Below, in pieces: positions 9,097-17,458 of a stretch of 64,000 nucleotides of DNA. Source of the stretch: Jiella sonneratiae (lineage in GTDB: Bacteria; Pseudomonadota; Alphaproteobacteria; Rhizobiales; Rhizobiaceae); contig NZ_JAFMPY010000001.1 in NCBI RefSeq assembly GCF_017353515.1, forward strand, positions 372,001 through 436,000, given 5' to 3'. Position 1 is the first letter of the stretch. The number at the start of each line of letters is the position of its first letter. The notes below the pieces were generated by a model that was given only the letters and a program-made list of their open reading frames with translations, was not told the origin of the DNA and searched no databases. A program made the translations under genes and the position numbers.

Positions 9097-9534
9097 ATGG
9101 CGCCCGGCAGCTTCTCTCCGCCTTCCACTGACAGGACGGAGCAGGAGGAAGGATCCGTCCTTCGCCCCCGCTTCGACGCGAACGGCCTGATCACGGCCGT
9201 CGCGACCGATCATGCCACGGGCGAACTTCTGATGGTCGCCCACATGAATGCCGAAGCGCTCGACCGGACGATCGCAACCGGCCTCGCCCATTACTGGTCG
9301 CGGTCGCGCCGGGCGCTGTGGAAGAAGGGCGAAAGTTCCGGCGCCCTGCAGGTGGTCCGCGAGTTGCGTGTCGACTGCGACCAGGATGCCGTCTGGCTCC
9401 GGGTCGACTGTCGAAGGCGGGACGACACCTGTCATACGGGTAGAACGACTTGCTTCTATAGAGTCGTCCAGCCCGAGGACCGTACGCTGGAGGGCGGCGC
9501 CGCACCGGGCGCTCACACAGCGTCAACCGCGTGA
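9097..9534 (+). CDS. hisI: phosphoribosyl-AMP cyclohydrolase
   Basis: HisI opens the adenine ring of phosphoribosyl-AMP, the third step of histidine synthesis. The 145-residue protein contains the family segments [37 protein letters not shown] and the zinc-binding [12 protein letters not shown] and [12 protein letters not shown]. It lacks a HisE domain, as is usual in alphaproteobacteria. Its start lies 17 bp after folE, and the two genes are commonly paired in rhizobia. Confidence 0.97.
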   Translation: MAPGSFSPPSTDRTEQEEGSVLRPRFDANGLITAVATDHATGELLMVAHMNAEALDRTIATGLAHYWSRSRRALWKKGESSGALQVVRELRVDCDQDAVWLRVDCRRRDDTCHTGRTTCFYRVVQPEDRTLEGGAAPGAHTASTA

Positions 9535-9642
9535 CAGCCGGCCGCAGCCATGGGCCTTCGCCCCTTAATACGATGGTCAATTGTTGGGCATAGGCTCGTC
9601 ATTCCAGTAGACCGGCCAGGAGACCGGAACCGGAGGGCCGTC

Positions 9643-10638
9643 ATGCTCGAACGTGTATTCGGTTGGCGCGAGGAACCCATCGACCAGCCGCAGATCTCGC
9701 CGCGAAGCGTCGCGGTCCAGCCGAAGCTTCCGGGCGGCATCGCGCTCGCCCTCGGCGGTGGAGCCGCCCGCGGCTGGGCCCATATCGGCGTGCTCAAGGC
9801 GCTCGACGAATTCAACGTGCCGATCTCAATGATCGCCGGAACCTCGATCGGCGCCCTGGTCGGCGGCTGCTATCTCGCCGGCAAGCTGCCGGAACTCGAG
9901 GAATTCGCGCTGTCGCTGACGCGGCGCGGGCTGATCCGCTATCTCGATTTCAGGATCGGCGGCTCCGGGCTGATCGGTGGGCTGCGGCTGTCGCGCCGGC
10001 TGACCGAGGCGCTGCACGAGACCCGCATCGAGGATCTCGACCGGCCGCTGATCTGCGTCGCGACCGACGCCCAGACCGGCCACGAAGTGTGGCTCGACTC
10101 CGGCTCGCTGGTGCTCGCGATGCGCGCCTCCTACGCCCTGCCCGGCGTCTTCGAGCCGGTGATCTGCGGCGGGCGCCGGCTGATGGACGGGGCGCTGGTC
10201 AATCCCGTCCCCGCAAACGTCTGCCGCGTCTTCGAGCAGCAGAACGTCATGGCCGTCAATCTGCACTACGACCTTTTCGGACGCGCCGCCGTGCTGCGGA
10301 TGCGGGCGAACGAGGAAGAGCTCGCCGGCGGCGAGACCTTCCGGGCCGTGTCGCCGCCGGACGACGAGCGCGACTTCGCCGCGCAGCGACGCAAGAAGCT
10401 CGGCCTGACCCGGACGATGGTCGACGCCTTCAATATCATCCAGGATCGCATTTCCCGGGCGCGGCTCGCCGGCGATCCGCCGGACCTGTCGCTGCAGCCG
10501 CGAGTCCGCGACATCGGGCTGTGGGAATTCTTCCGGGCGGCGGAGGCGATCGAGATCGGCTACGGCGCCACCAAGAGCCGGATCTCCGAAATCCAGCGTC
10601 TCGCCGAAAGCCATCATCCAGAACCGCTCCGCCTCTGA
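9643..10638 (+). CDS. patatin-like phospholipase (RssA-like)
   Basis: The 331-residue protein is a bacterial patatin-like serine hydrolase. It has the oxyanion-hole glycine run ALGGGAARGWAHIGVL (about residues 36-51), the nucleophile elbow GTSIG (about 68-72) and the catalytic aspartate in DGALVNPVP (about 184-192), giving a complete Ser-Asp dyad. Such enzymes cleave acyl chains from phospholipids; the natural substrate is unknown. No signal peptide is seen, so it is likely cytoplasmic or membrane-associated. The ATG at 9643 is preceded by GGAGG at 9632-9636, ruling out a longer upstream reading. Confidence 0.9.
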   Translation: MLERVFGWREEPIDQPQISPRSVAVQPKLPGGIALALGGGAARGWAHIGVLKALDEFNVPISMIAGTSIGALVGGCYLAGKLPELEEFALSLTRRGLIRYLDFRIGGSGLIGGLRLSRRLTEALHETRIEDLDRPLICVATDAQTGHEVWLDSGSLVLAMRASYALPGVFEPVICGGRRLMDGALVNPVPANVCRVFEQQNVMAVNLHYDLFGRAAVLRMRANEEELAGGETFRAVSPPDDERDFAAQRRKKLGLTRTMVDAFNIIQDRISRARLAGDPPDLSLQPRVRDIGLWEFFRAAEAIEIGYGATKSRISEIQRLAESHHPEPLRL

Positions 10639-10759
10639 TTTTTTTCGCGGCATGACGTCCCCCGCGGGACGCGGCACTGCGCCGCGCCCGGCAGGTCTCG
10701 GCCCTTCCCGAACGATCCCGGGCCCCGACGCCGCCCCGGCGTCGCCGGAGCCGGCGGCA

Positions 10760-11191
10760 TCAGCCGGCGGCGATGTATTCCCGCATTTCCCGCGCTTCGC
10801 GCTCGGCCTCCTCGATCTTCATCTTCACGACGTCGCCGATCGAGATGATCCCGGCGAGCCGCCCGTCCTCGACGACGGGCAGATGCCGGAACCGGCCGTG
10901 GGTCATGGTGGTCAGCACCTCCTCGATCGGCGTCATCGTCGTGCAGGTCTTCACCTTGACGGTCATCGCCTCGCCGATCGGCTTTTCGAGGACGACCGGC
11001 CCCGACCGCGCCAAAACACGGACGACGTCCCGCTCCGAGACGATGCCGGCGACGCGGCCGCCATCGTCGACGAGGACGATCGCCCCGATGCGCTTTTCGG
11101 CCAGCACCTGCACCACTTCGGAGAGCGTCACCTCCGGCCGAAGCGTCACCACCTCGCTTCCCTTGCCCTTGAGTATGTGAGCGACTGTCAT
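10760..11191 (-). CDS. CBS-pair domain protein
   Basis: This 143-residue protein consists almost entirely of two CBS motifs (about residues 10-65 and 75-130; for example VDDGGRVAGIVSERDVVRVL and VVEDGRLAGIISIGDVVKMK). Such stand-alone pairs bind adenine nucleotides and act as energy or redox sensors or partner subunits. There is no catalytic domain. The start has a strong GGGAGGT site. It converges with the patatin gene and has no obvious operon partner. Confidence 0.92.
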   Translation of the reverse strand: MTVAHILKGKGSEVVTLRPEVTLSEVVQVLAEKRIGAIVLVDDGGRVAGIVSERDVVRVLARSGPVVLEKPIGEAMTVKVKTCTTMTPIEEVLTTMTHGRFRHLPVVEDGRLAGIISIGDVVKMKIEEAEREAREMREYIAAG

Positions 11192-11533
11192 CTGCACCTC
11201 CCGTCGTTCCCGCATCAACGAAGGTGCGACAGCCGCAACCCGTCGGCAAGGGGCATGGGCGTGGCTTTCGGGCTTTGATGGATGCAGTGAGCCGGACGGC
11301 GCAGGCGACGAGTTGCGCCTGAGGCCGACCTCCGTGACTTTTCGACCCGGCGCGAACCGCCTTTCGGCGAAAGCGTCTCGGCCGGCCGGGGTTCGAATGT
11401 CACATTCAATCCGCGAAGCGCAGAGAACGCTGTTGGAACCGGGACTGGGCAAGGCGATTGGCCCGATCTCCCCCCTTCCGGAAAGATCGAAGCGACGACG
11501 ACCGGTCTTGTTTGTAGAGCGACCGCCCAGCCG
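11192..11533. other. intergenic region with no recognised feature
   Basis: This 342-bp stretch separates the CBS gene (transcribed away from it) from the 3' end of the rhomboid gene. I see no convincing ORF, tRNA or intrinsic terminator. A 'ggttcgaatgtcac' string recalls a tRNA T-arm, but no acceptor or anticodon stem surrounds it. The right half should contain the end of the rhomboid transcript, the left half the CBS promoter. Confidence 0.4.
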
Positions 11534-12286
11534 TTAGACCCGGCGTGCGACCGGCCGGTCGAGAAACGGCAGGCAGAAGAAGCCGAAGACGAAGCCGCCG
11601 AGATGCGCCTCCCATGCGACCTCGCCGCCGCCCGTCAGGGCGCCGCCGACCCCGGCCCCGACGAGGAAGTTCGTCACGAAGAATGCGACGATGAAGACCA
11701 GCACGGTCCGGTCGGAAAACGCCTCGCGTACCGAGATCGCCGGCCTGTACCGCTCGGCGCCGAAGCCGGGCGAGCGCCCGGCGCGCACGAAGGCGAAGCG
11801 ACAGGCGCCGCCCATCAGGGCCGAGACCGTTCCGGATGCGCCGATCACCGGCACGTCGAGCCCGGCGTTGAAGAGATAGAAAGCCGCCGCGCCGGCGATC
11901 GTGCCGAGTGCGCAGAAGCCGAGGAAACGGGCGTTGCCGAGCCGGCGGGCGACCGGCGTGCCGAAGGCCAGGAGCCAGATCGTGTTGAGCCCGTAATGCG
12001 TCCAGCTGCCGTGCAGGAAGGCATAGGTCAGCGGCGACCAGAGCGAGACGCCCGCCGGCCGGATCTGGCAGATCTCCTGGCCGCTGCCGTAGCAGCCGGG
12101 AATGAAGGCGAAATCCAGAATGACGCGGGTGTCGGCAAGTTCGCCGAGGAGCAACGTGCGGCAGAGATGCACGAGGCCCATGGCCGCCACGAGCGCGAGG
12201 ACGACGCCGGGAACGTTGAAGGCCGGCGGCGGGCGGCGGACCGGTTCGCGCTCGGGCCAGGCGTTCGGTTGAGGCTCTTCGGACAC
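11534..12286 (-). CDS. rhomboid-family intramembrane serine protease
   Basis: The 250-residue protein has the GlpG-type rhomboid core: HGSWTHYGLNTIWLLAFG in the second core helix, the catalytic serine in GASGTVSALMGG, and the catalytic histidine in HLGGFVFGFF. Six or seven hydrophobic helices are visible after a proline- and arginine-rich N-terminus. It would cleave transmembrane substrates inside the inner membrane. I chose the GTG at 12286 because AAGGAG lies five bases upstream; an ATG 13 codons earlier (12325) is possible. It lies downstream of the candidate small RNA, whose terminator separates it from that transcript. Confidence 0.9.
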   Translation of the reverse strand: MSEEPQPNAWPEREPVRRPPPAFNVPGVVLALVAAMGLVHLCRTLLLGELADTRVILDFAFIPGCYGSGQEICQIRPAGVSLWSPLTYAFLHGSWTHYGLNTIWLLAFGTPVARRLGNARFLGFCALGTIAGAAAFYLFNAGLDVPVIGASGTVSALMGGACRFAFVRAGRSPGFGAERYRPAISVREAFSDRTVLVFIVAFFVTNFLVGAGVGGALTGGGEVAWEAHLGGFVFGFFCLPFLDRPVARRV

Positions 12287-12505
12287 GCACACTCCTTCGC
12301 CGCTCTTGTCAGGGCCTGTCGTCATCCCGCGCCCCCGCCGCGGCGGCAGCCCCGTCGCGGGCGTCTCCCCTTGGCATATCCGCCGATTGGATAAAACCTC
12401 GATCCGCTTCGGCGGTCCGATCCGCGTCGGCGGTCCGGGCCCCCTCGCCGGCGCGGCATCGAGACCGATCAACGGCGACCGGTCGGCCCGGCGATGCGTC
12501 GCCAC

Positions 12506-12538
12506 AAAAAAAGCCGCCCGATCGAGATCCGGCGGCTT
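12506..12538 (-). terminator. orphan rho-independent terminator
   Basis: On the minus strand AAGCCGCC and GGCGGCTT (12531-12538 with 12511-12518) form an 8-bp stem with a 12-base loop, followed by seven T residues. No protein gene on this strand ends here: the closest coding start upstream belongs to a gene on the other strand. It therefore most likely ends a non-coding transcript. Confidence 0.8.
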
Positions 12539-12660
12539 AGAAGAATTTGATCGTCGCTCCCCGTGCGGGAGGAGACCCCGTAGCGCTACGAAGACCGTGC
12601 ATGTCCTCGTCCTGCAGTTACGCCCGGATGAAGGCTGCGGCAATCAAATCTCTCAAATTT
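12506..12660 (-). ncRNA. candidate small RNA ending at an intrinsic terminator
   Basis: The 516-bp gap between the rhomboid and PilZ genes has no supportable ORF, yet it contains an RNA-like series on the minus strand: a palindrome CGTAGCGCTACG (12579-12590), a hairpin CTCCC/GGGAG (12557-12571) whose 5' arm lies in a CTCCTCCC anti-Shine-Dalgarno string, an unpaired A/T-rich stretch, then a textbook terminator (12506-12538). Rhizobial trans-acting sRNAs often present CCUCC-type loops. The 5' end is a guess because no clear promoter was seen; about 12660 is where the sequence turns AT-rich. Confidence 0.45.
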
Positions 12661-12802
12661 CGTTAACGCGTAAAAATATTCGCAAATTGCGGCACTCTGC
12701 CGCACATCGAACGGACGTTCGCTGCGCCGTGCATGGTTCCTTAACCCTCTTCGCATAAGGATTGCCCATCTGGCGGCATAGGGAGGGCGAGAGCGGAACG
12801 CG

Positions 12803-13408
12803 ATGAACATGATGCCTCAGCCGTCGCGGCAGGAACCCTCCGAAAGACGCCGCTTCAGCCGCGTCGAACTCGATCTCCTCGGCCGCTTCATGCGCGAGAA
12901 CTTCGAGGAGTTTCCGTGCCGGGTCGAGAACATGTCGCCGGGCGGCATCGCCGTGGTGACGCCCGTCGAGCCGCGGCCGGGCGAACGCATCATCTTCTAT
13001 GTCGACCATATCGGCCGGCTCGAGGGCAACGTCGCCCGCACCTATGCCGGCGGTTTCGCCGTCGACCTCGTCGCCTCCGAGCGCAAGCGGGAAAAACTCG
13101 CGGCCCAGCTCACCTGGTTCGCCAACCGCAACGAGCTCGACCTCCCGGAAGATCGCCGCCACGAACGCCTGCGGCCGACCAATTCGCGCGTCGAGATCCT
13201 GCTCGACGACGGCCGCAGCTATCAGGTCAAGATCATCGACCTGTCGCTTTCCGGCGCCGCCGTCCAGTGCGCGGTGCGCCCGGCCCTCAATTCGCGCGTG
13301 ACCCTCGGCATCATGCAGGGCCGCGTCGTGCGCCATCTGGAAGAAGGCTTCGCCATCGAATTCTCGGCCGTCCAGACCGAGACGACGCTGGAAAGCCTGC
13401 TCGCCTGA
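12803..13408 (+). CDS. double PilZ-domain protein
   Basis: PilZ domains bind cyclic di-GMP. This 201-residue protein has two: an N-terminal one with RRRFSRVEL and NMSPGGIAV (about residues 16-50), and a C-terminal one starting RRHERLRP with DLSLSGAAV (about 118-155). The RxxxR and D/N-x-S-x-x-G motifs are fairly intact in both, although the second RxxxR is RHERLR-like. Similar tandem PilZ proteins are widespread in rhizobia without an assigned function. A palindrome CGAACG-GA-CGTTCG lies about 85 bp upstream (12708-12721) and may be a regulatory site. Confidence 0.9.
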   Translation: MNMMPQPSRQEPSERRRFSRVELDLLGRFMRENFEEFPCRVENMSPGGIAVVTPVEPRPGERIIFYVDHIGRLEGNVARTYAGGFAVDLVASERKREKLAAQLTWFANRNELDLPEDRRHERLRPTNSRVEILLDDGRSYQVKIIDLSLSGAAVQCAVRPALNSRVTLGIMQGRVVRHLEEGFAIEFSAVQTETTLESLLA

Positions 13409-13499
13409 CGGCCCGATCGCAGAAATCAGCAAAATCGATTGGCGTCCCGCCTGCCGGCGATGCCAGATTGCCGGCTCGAAACGTCGAAGAGGACGCACG

Positions 13500-14117
13500 A
13501 TGCTGACGATCTACGGCATGCCGGACTCCGGCAACTGCTACAAGCCGCGCCTGGTCTGCGCGCTGCTCGACCGGCCGTTCCGCCACGTCGGCGTCTCGAC
13601 GAACGACGGCGGTACCGGGCGGCCGGACTTTCTGGCGAAAAACCCGAACGGCAAGGTGCCGCTGCTCGAACTCGACGACGGCCGGCTGCTGCCGGAATCG
13701 AACGCCATCGCGTTCTTTCTCGGCGAGGCATCTCCCCTCGTCCCGACGGACCCGTTCGAGAGGGCCGAGATGCTCTCCTGGATGTTCTTCGAACAGTACA
13801 GCCACGAGCCCTACGTCGCGGTGCGCCGCTCGCTGACGATCTATCCGCGGCTCGCCCGCCTCGCCACGCCGGAACGTCTCGCCGAGACGCTGAAGGGCGG
13901 CATGAAGGCGCTCGGCGTCATGGAAGGGCGCCTCGGCGAGCGGGAATGGCTCGCAGGCACCGCGGCCAGCCTCGCCGACGTCGTCCTCTACGCCTACACC
14001 CACGTCGCCGGCGAAGGCGGCTTCGACCTCTCGGCCTATCCTGCGGTCAAAGCATGGCTCGGGCGGATCGAGGCACTCCCCGGCTACCGGCCGATGCACT
14101 GGCTGCCGGCCGGCTGA
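13500..14117 (+). CDS. glutathione S-transferase family protein
   Basis: The 205-residue protein has the N-terminal thioredoxin-fold GST domain (MLTIYGMPDSGNCYKPRLVC, then NPNGKVPLLELDDGRLLPES with the cis-proline and the ES glutathione-binding pair) and an all-helical C-terminal domain (EYL-type segment EREWLAGTAASLADVVLYAY). It should conjugate or reduce substrates with glutathione in the cytoplasm; the substrate is not predictable. The position of the catalytic Ser/Cys is occupied by SGNC. It follows the PilZ gene by 91 bp on the same strand. Confidence 0.9.
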   Translation: MLTIYGMPDSGNCYKPRLVCALLDRPFRHVGVSTNDGGTGRPDFLAKNPNGKVPLLELDDGRLLPESNAIAFFLGEASPLVPTDPFERAEMLSWMFFEQYSHEPYVAVRRSLTIYPRLARLATPERLAETLKGGMKALGVMEGRLGEREWLAGTAASLADVVLYAYTHVAGEGGFDLSAYPAVKAWLGRIEALPGYRPMHWLPAG

Positions 14118-14243
14118 GGCGGCAGGCCGCGAACGCGCGGGACAAAGGCATGGGGATCGGCGGCTGACAGACGACGGATGCCGCGCAGGACGATCGCTCC
14201 AAGCCCGATTGCAGGGCCGCTCGCCGCGAAAATGCGCGGCGTC

Positions 14244-14774
14244 TCACTTCGGCGGAAAGATCACGCCGCAACCGATGCGGTCGCCGGCGTCGCCGGAGGG
14301 CTGCGAGGCATAGTCGTCGGCATCGGCATGGACGACCAGCGCCGAGCCGTCCGCATCATCGAGCGGCGCATCGCCTTCGGACAACGTCACGCCGGGATTG
14401 AACACGGAGACCTTGGCGACCCCGTTGGTCGCGACGACATCCGGCATGTCGCCGGCGTGCGGTCCGGTCTTGCTGAGATAGCCGTGCTCGATCTTGGCGG
14501 GGTTGAAATGACCGCCGGCCGACTTGAAGTCGCCCTCGCAGACGCCCTTCTCGTGGATGTGGAAGGCATGGTTGCCGTCCGGAAGGTTCTGCAGGGCGAC
14601 GTCGAGGAGAACGCCGTGCGGCGTCACAATGACCGACACCGTCCCCAGCGAGGTTCCGTCCCGCCCGGTCATCTCGACTTTCCGGGCGACGGTCATGCCG
14701 GCCATCGCCGGCGAGAAAGTCGCCGAAACCGTGACGGCGGCGGCGACGGCAATGACGGCGGCAAGTCTGATCAT
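14244..14774 (-). CDS. sodC: periplasmic Cu/Zn superoxide dismutase
   Basis: SodC converts superoxide to peroxide and oxygen in the periplasm. The 176-residue protein starts with a signal peptide (to about residue 25, FSPAMAG). The metal ligands are complete: HAFHIHEKG (Cu His pair), GGHFNP, HAGDMPDV (Zn His and Asp) and the closing VVHADADDYASQPSGDAGDR. Two cysteines (GVCEGDF and IGCGVIF) form the conserved disulfide. A small hairpin CGCCGCG/CGCGGCG (14222-14241) lies just past the stop. The gene is monocistronic and converges with the GST gene. Confidence 0.97.
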   Translation of the reverse strand: MIRLAAVIAVAAAVTVSATFSPAMAGMTVARKVEMTGRDGTSLGTVSVIVTPHGVLLDVALQNLPDGNHAFHIHEKGVCEGDFKSAGGHFNPAKIEHGYLSKTGPHAGDMPDVVATNGVAKVSVFNPGVTLSEGDAPLDDADGSALVVHADADDYASQPSGDAGDRIGCGVIFPPK

Positions 14775-14943
14775 GGTGACGATCCAGGGCGCTGGGGTTG
14801 GCGGACGGCCGGCACCGGCCGGACTTCCGCAGCGGAAGAAAAACGCGACGAGTTCCGCACGTCCCGCGCCGCGCGTCGCCTCACAAGACCGTGACAGCGC
14901 CTGATCGCCGGAACTCCGGCCGCTCCCCGGCGGCCGAGCCGCC

Positions 14944-15681
14944 TCAGCCTTGCTTCGGCTTCAGGCTGGCCACGAGGTCGGCGAACCGCTCGCCCTGAAC
15001 GAGGATGTGGCTCTTCAGTTCGGCCTCGGCAGTCTCGCCGTCCCCCGCCTCGATCGCCGCCACGATCCGCCGATGCTCGGCCAGCGACTGGCGCATGCGA
15101 TGCGGCACCCTGAGCTGCAGCCGGCGGAACGCCTTGAGGCGCTGATGCAGTCGCCGCGCCTCGGCGGCGAGGAAGCCGTTGCCGCAGGCGTCGTAGATCG
15201 CCTCGTGGAAGCGTTCGTTCTCGTAGTAATAGGCGTCGCTCTCGTTCCTTTCCGCCGCGCTCTGGCAGGCGGCGAGCGCCTCCGCGAGCTGCACGCGCCG
15301 CTTCGGATCGACGCGCCGCGCGGCGAGTCGGCCGGCCATCGCCTCGAGTTCCGCCATCACCTCGAACATTTCGACCAGTTCGCCGAGCCCGGTCTCCCGG
15401 ACGAAGGCGCCGCGATTGGGGATCAAAGCGACGAGGCCGGCCGAGGCGAGCTGGTTGATCGCCTCGCGCACCGGCGTGCGCGACACGCCGAAGCGGGCGG
15501 CGACGGCCTGCTCGTCGAGCCGCTCGCCGGCGTGGCGCTCGCCGGTGGCGATCTCCTGTTCGAGAATGTCGCGGATCTCCGCCGATTTCACGCGCCCGGC
15601 CGGCGGCCGGCGGGGAGAAACCTCCGCCTCGGGCGGGTCGGCCACCAGCGTGGCTGCGGATTGGTCTGACCGTCTCTGCAT
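14944..15681 (-). CDS. GntR-family regulator (FCD type), probable malonate regulator
   Basis: The 245-residue protein has an N-terminal winged helix (GERLDEQAVAARFGVSRTPVREAINQLASAGLV, about 52-85) and a C-terminal all-helical FCD ligand domain with the metal-binding pattern (NERFHEAIYDACGN, AEHRRIVAAIEAGD, HILVQGERF). It is divergent from the malonate TRAP operon, matching the arrangement in Sinorhizobium meliloti, where a GntR regulator controls matPQMAB. I infer that it senses malonate or malonyl-CoA and binds the GTATAC palindrome located between the two genes. Whether it represses or activates cannot be read from the sequence. Confidence 0.88.
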   Translation of the reverse strand: MQRRSDQSAATLVADPPEAEVSPRRPPAGRVKSAEIRDILEQEIATGERHAGERLDEQAVAARFGVSRTPVREAINQLASAGLVALIPNRGAFVRETGLGELVEMFEVMAELEAMAGRLAARRVDPKRRVQLAEALAACQSAAERNESDAYYYENERFHEAIYDACGNGFLAAEARRLHQRLKAFRRLQLRVPHRMRQSLAEHRRIVAAIEAGDGETAEAELKSHILVQGERFADLVASLKPKQG

Positions 15682-15711
15682 GGATGGAATTGCGCCGTTC
15701 GTGCCCGAATA

Positions 15712-15721
15712 TCGTATACAA
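15712..15721. promoter_or_regulatory. candidate GntR operator TCGTATACAA
   Basis: TCGTATACAA fits the T-N-GTATAC-N-A form of FCD-subfamily GntR operators (general pattern TNGTNNNACNA). It lies 31 bp upstream of the regulator start and immediately before a TTGACA hexamer of the mat operon, so a bound regulator would overlap both promoters. A second partial match, TGGTACGA, lies near 15751. Confidence 0.5.
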
Positions 15722-15726
15722 TTTCC

Positions 15727-15759
15727 TTGACACGGTGTGCAAGCCGATGTTGGTACGAT
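15727..15759 (+). promoter_or_regulatory. candidate promoter of matPQMAB
   Basis: A consensus -35 hexamer TTGACA occupies 15727-15732. The -10 is less clear: TTGGTA starts 17 bp later and TACGAT 21 bp later. The position, about 45-75 bp before the matP start and beside the GTATAC palindrome, fits a regulated promoter. Confidence 0.45.
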
Positions 15760-15804
15760 GCAGGGCTTGGAGGAGCCTCGCAACCGAACCGGGAGGAACG
15801 ACCC

Positions 15805-16794
15805 ATGAAGAAACTGCTGCTTTCGACGATCTGCGGCCTCGCGCTGACGACGTCGGCCTTTGCCGCCGACATGACGCTGCGCGCCTCGCACCAGTGGCCC
15901 GGCGGCAAGGGCGACGTGCGCGACGAGATGGTGCAGCTCATCGGCAAGGAACTGGAAAAGGCCGACGTGGGCCTGAAGCTGCAGGTCTTCCCCGGCGAGT
16001 CGCTGTTCAAGGCGAAGGATCAGTGGGGCGCCGTCACCAAGGGCCAGGTCGACATCACCGCCTTCCCGCTCGACTATGCCTCCGGCCGCCATCCGGCCTT
16101 TTCGGCGACGCTGATGCCCGGCCTGGTCGGCAGCCACGAGCGCGCCGCGCGGCTGAACGATTCGCCGTTCATGGACGACATCAAGGCCGAGGTCGAGAAG
16201 GCCGGCGCGATCGTCCTTTCCGACGCCTGGCTCGCCGGCGGCTTCGTCTCGTCGAAGGAATGCGTCACCGCGCCGGACACGGCGAAGGGCCAGGTGCTGC
16301 GGGCCGCCGGCCCCGCCTTCGAGGAGATGCTGGTCGGCGCCGGGGCGTCGATCTCCTCGATGCCCTCTTCGGAAATCTACACCGGCATGCAGCAGAACGT
16401 CCTCACCGGTGCCAACACCTCGTCCGGCTCGCTGGTCTCCTACCGCATCTACGAAGTCGCCAAGTGCCTGACGGCACCGGGCGAGAACGCCCTGTGGTTC
16501 ATGTACGAGCCGATCCTGATGTCGAAGCGCAGCTTCGACCGCCTCGACGAGAAGCAGCAGAAGGCGGTCATGGCCGCCGGCAAGGTCGCGCAGGACTATT
16601 TCGCCGGCGAGGCGAAGAAGCTCGATGACGAGCTCGTCAAAATCTACAAGGACAACGGCGTCGAGGTCACAACCATGTCGAAGGAGAACTACGACGCTTG
16701 GCTGAAGATCGCCAAGGAGACCTCCTACAAGAACTTCGCCGAGAAGGTGCCGAACGGCAAGAAGCTGATCGACGAGGCGCTCGCCGTCGAGTGA
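15805..16794 (+). CDS. matP: TRAP transporter substrate-binding protein (malonate)
   Basis: This 329-residue protein is a DctP-type periplasmic receptor. It begins with a signal peptide cleaved near residue 21 (TSAFAADMTLRASHQWP). Family landmarks are SLFKAKDQWGAVTKGQVDI and the arginine-containing helix-beta segment around AKGQVLRAAGP that holds the carboxylate of the ligand. The GGGAGG site fixes the start. Its operon partners are the two membrane subunits and malonyl-CoA enzymes, so malonate is the likely ligand, by analogy to S. meliloti MatP. Confidence 0.9.
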   Translation: MKKLLLSTICGLALTTSAFAADMTLRASHQWPGGKGDVRDEMVQLIGKELEKADVGLKLQVFPGESLFKAKDQWGAVTKGQVDITAFPLDYASGRHPAFSATLMPGLVGSHERAARLNDSPFMDDIKAEVEKAGAIVLSDAWLAGGFVSSKECVTAPDTAKGQVLRAAGPAFEEMLVGAGASISSMPSSEIYTGMQQNVLTGANTSSGSLVSYRIYEVAKCLTAPGENALWFMYEPILMSKRSFDRLDEKQQKAVMAAGKVAQDYFAGEAKKLDDELVKIYKDNGVEVTTMSKENYDAWLKIAKETSYKNFAEKVPNGKKLIDEALAVE

Positions 16795-16808
16795 CGCCCG
16801 TTCTCCAG

Positions 16809-16842
16809 GGCCCGGGCCGCGCCGAACGGGGCGGCCCGGGCC
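16809..16842 (+). terminator. 12-bp hairpin between matP and matQ
   Basis: GGCCCGGGCCGC (16809-16820) pairs perfectly with GCGGCCCGGGCC (16831-16842) across a 10-base loop, 14 bp after the matP stop. There is no T-run. In operons where the binding protein is needed in excess, such structures protect the upstream mRNA or partly terminate; that is my reading here. Confidence 0.5.
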
Positions 16843-16915
16843 GATCGCAGCCGGCGGGCGAGGGTCCCGCCGTCACGGCGCTTGCGCGGGCCGCACTGTC
16901 CGGAAGAATGTGAAC

Positions 16916-17458
16916 ATGCGCCTCTACATCTCGGCGATCACGGCTGTCTCGCGCGCTGTCGGCGTCCTCGCCGGCATCATGCTCCTGTCCGCCGTCCTCT
17001 CCGTCAGCCACATGGTCTTCGTGCGCTACGCGCTCGGCTGGTCCACCGTCTGGCAGACCGAATACACCGCCTATGCGATCGTCGCGGCGACCTTTCTCGG
17101 CGCGCCCTGGGTGCTGACCGTCAAGGGCCACGTCAACGTCGACATCCTGCAGATGGCCGCGGCGCGGCGGCTGCGGGCGGCGATGCAGATCCTCTCGGCG
17201 CTGCTCTCGCTCTTCTTCGTCGCGCTTCTCGCCTATGCCGGCTGGCTGCATTTCGAGGAGGCATGGAGCGGCGGCTGGACCAGCGACACCGTCTGGGCCG
17301 TGCCGCTGTGGATGCCGCTCCTGCCGATGCCGGTCGGCACCGTGCTCCTGGCGCTGCAATATGTCGCCGAGATCATGCGCCTCCTGCTCGACGGCGGCGA
17401 GCCCGTCGCCGAGCATTCCGTCCTCTTTGCCGACACCACCGACGAGGCCCGCCCGTGA
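16916..17458 (+). CDS. matQ: TRAP transporter small permease (malonate)
   Basis: The 180-residue DctQ-type subunit has four hydrophobic helices and the conserved VFVRYALGWSTVWQTEYTAY segment after the first helix, plus GAPWVLTVKGHVNVDIL. It partners the large permease in using a sodium gradient to import the substrate captured by MatP. I prefer ATG 16916, nine bases after GGAAG; GTG two codons earlier (16910) is too near that site. The stop overlaps the matM start. Confidence 0.9.
   Translation: MRLYISAITAVSRAVGVLAGIMLLSAVLSVSHMVFVRYALGWSTVWQTEYTAYAIVAATFLGAPWVLTVKGHVNVDILQMAAARRLRAAMQILSALLSLFFVALLAYAGWLHFEEAWSGGWTSDTVWAVPLWMPLLPMPVGTVLLALQYVAEIMRLLLDGGEPVAEHSVLFADTTDEARP

Noticed and set aside
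11383-11420. tRNA-like T-arm string 'ggttcgaatgtcac'
   Set aside because: No acceptor, D or anticodon stems can be drawn around it at tRNA spacing.
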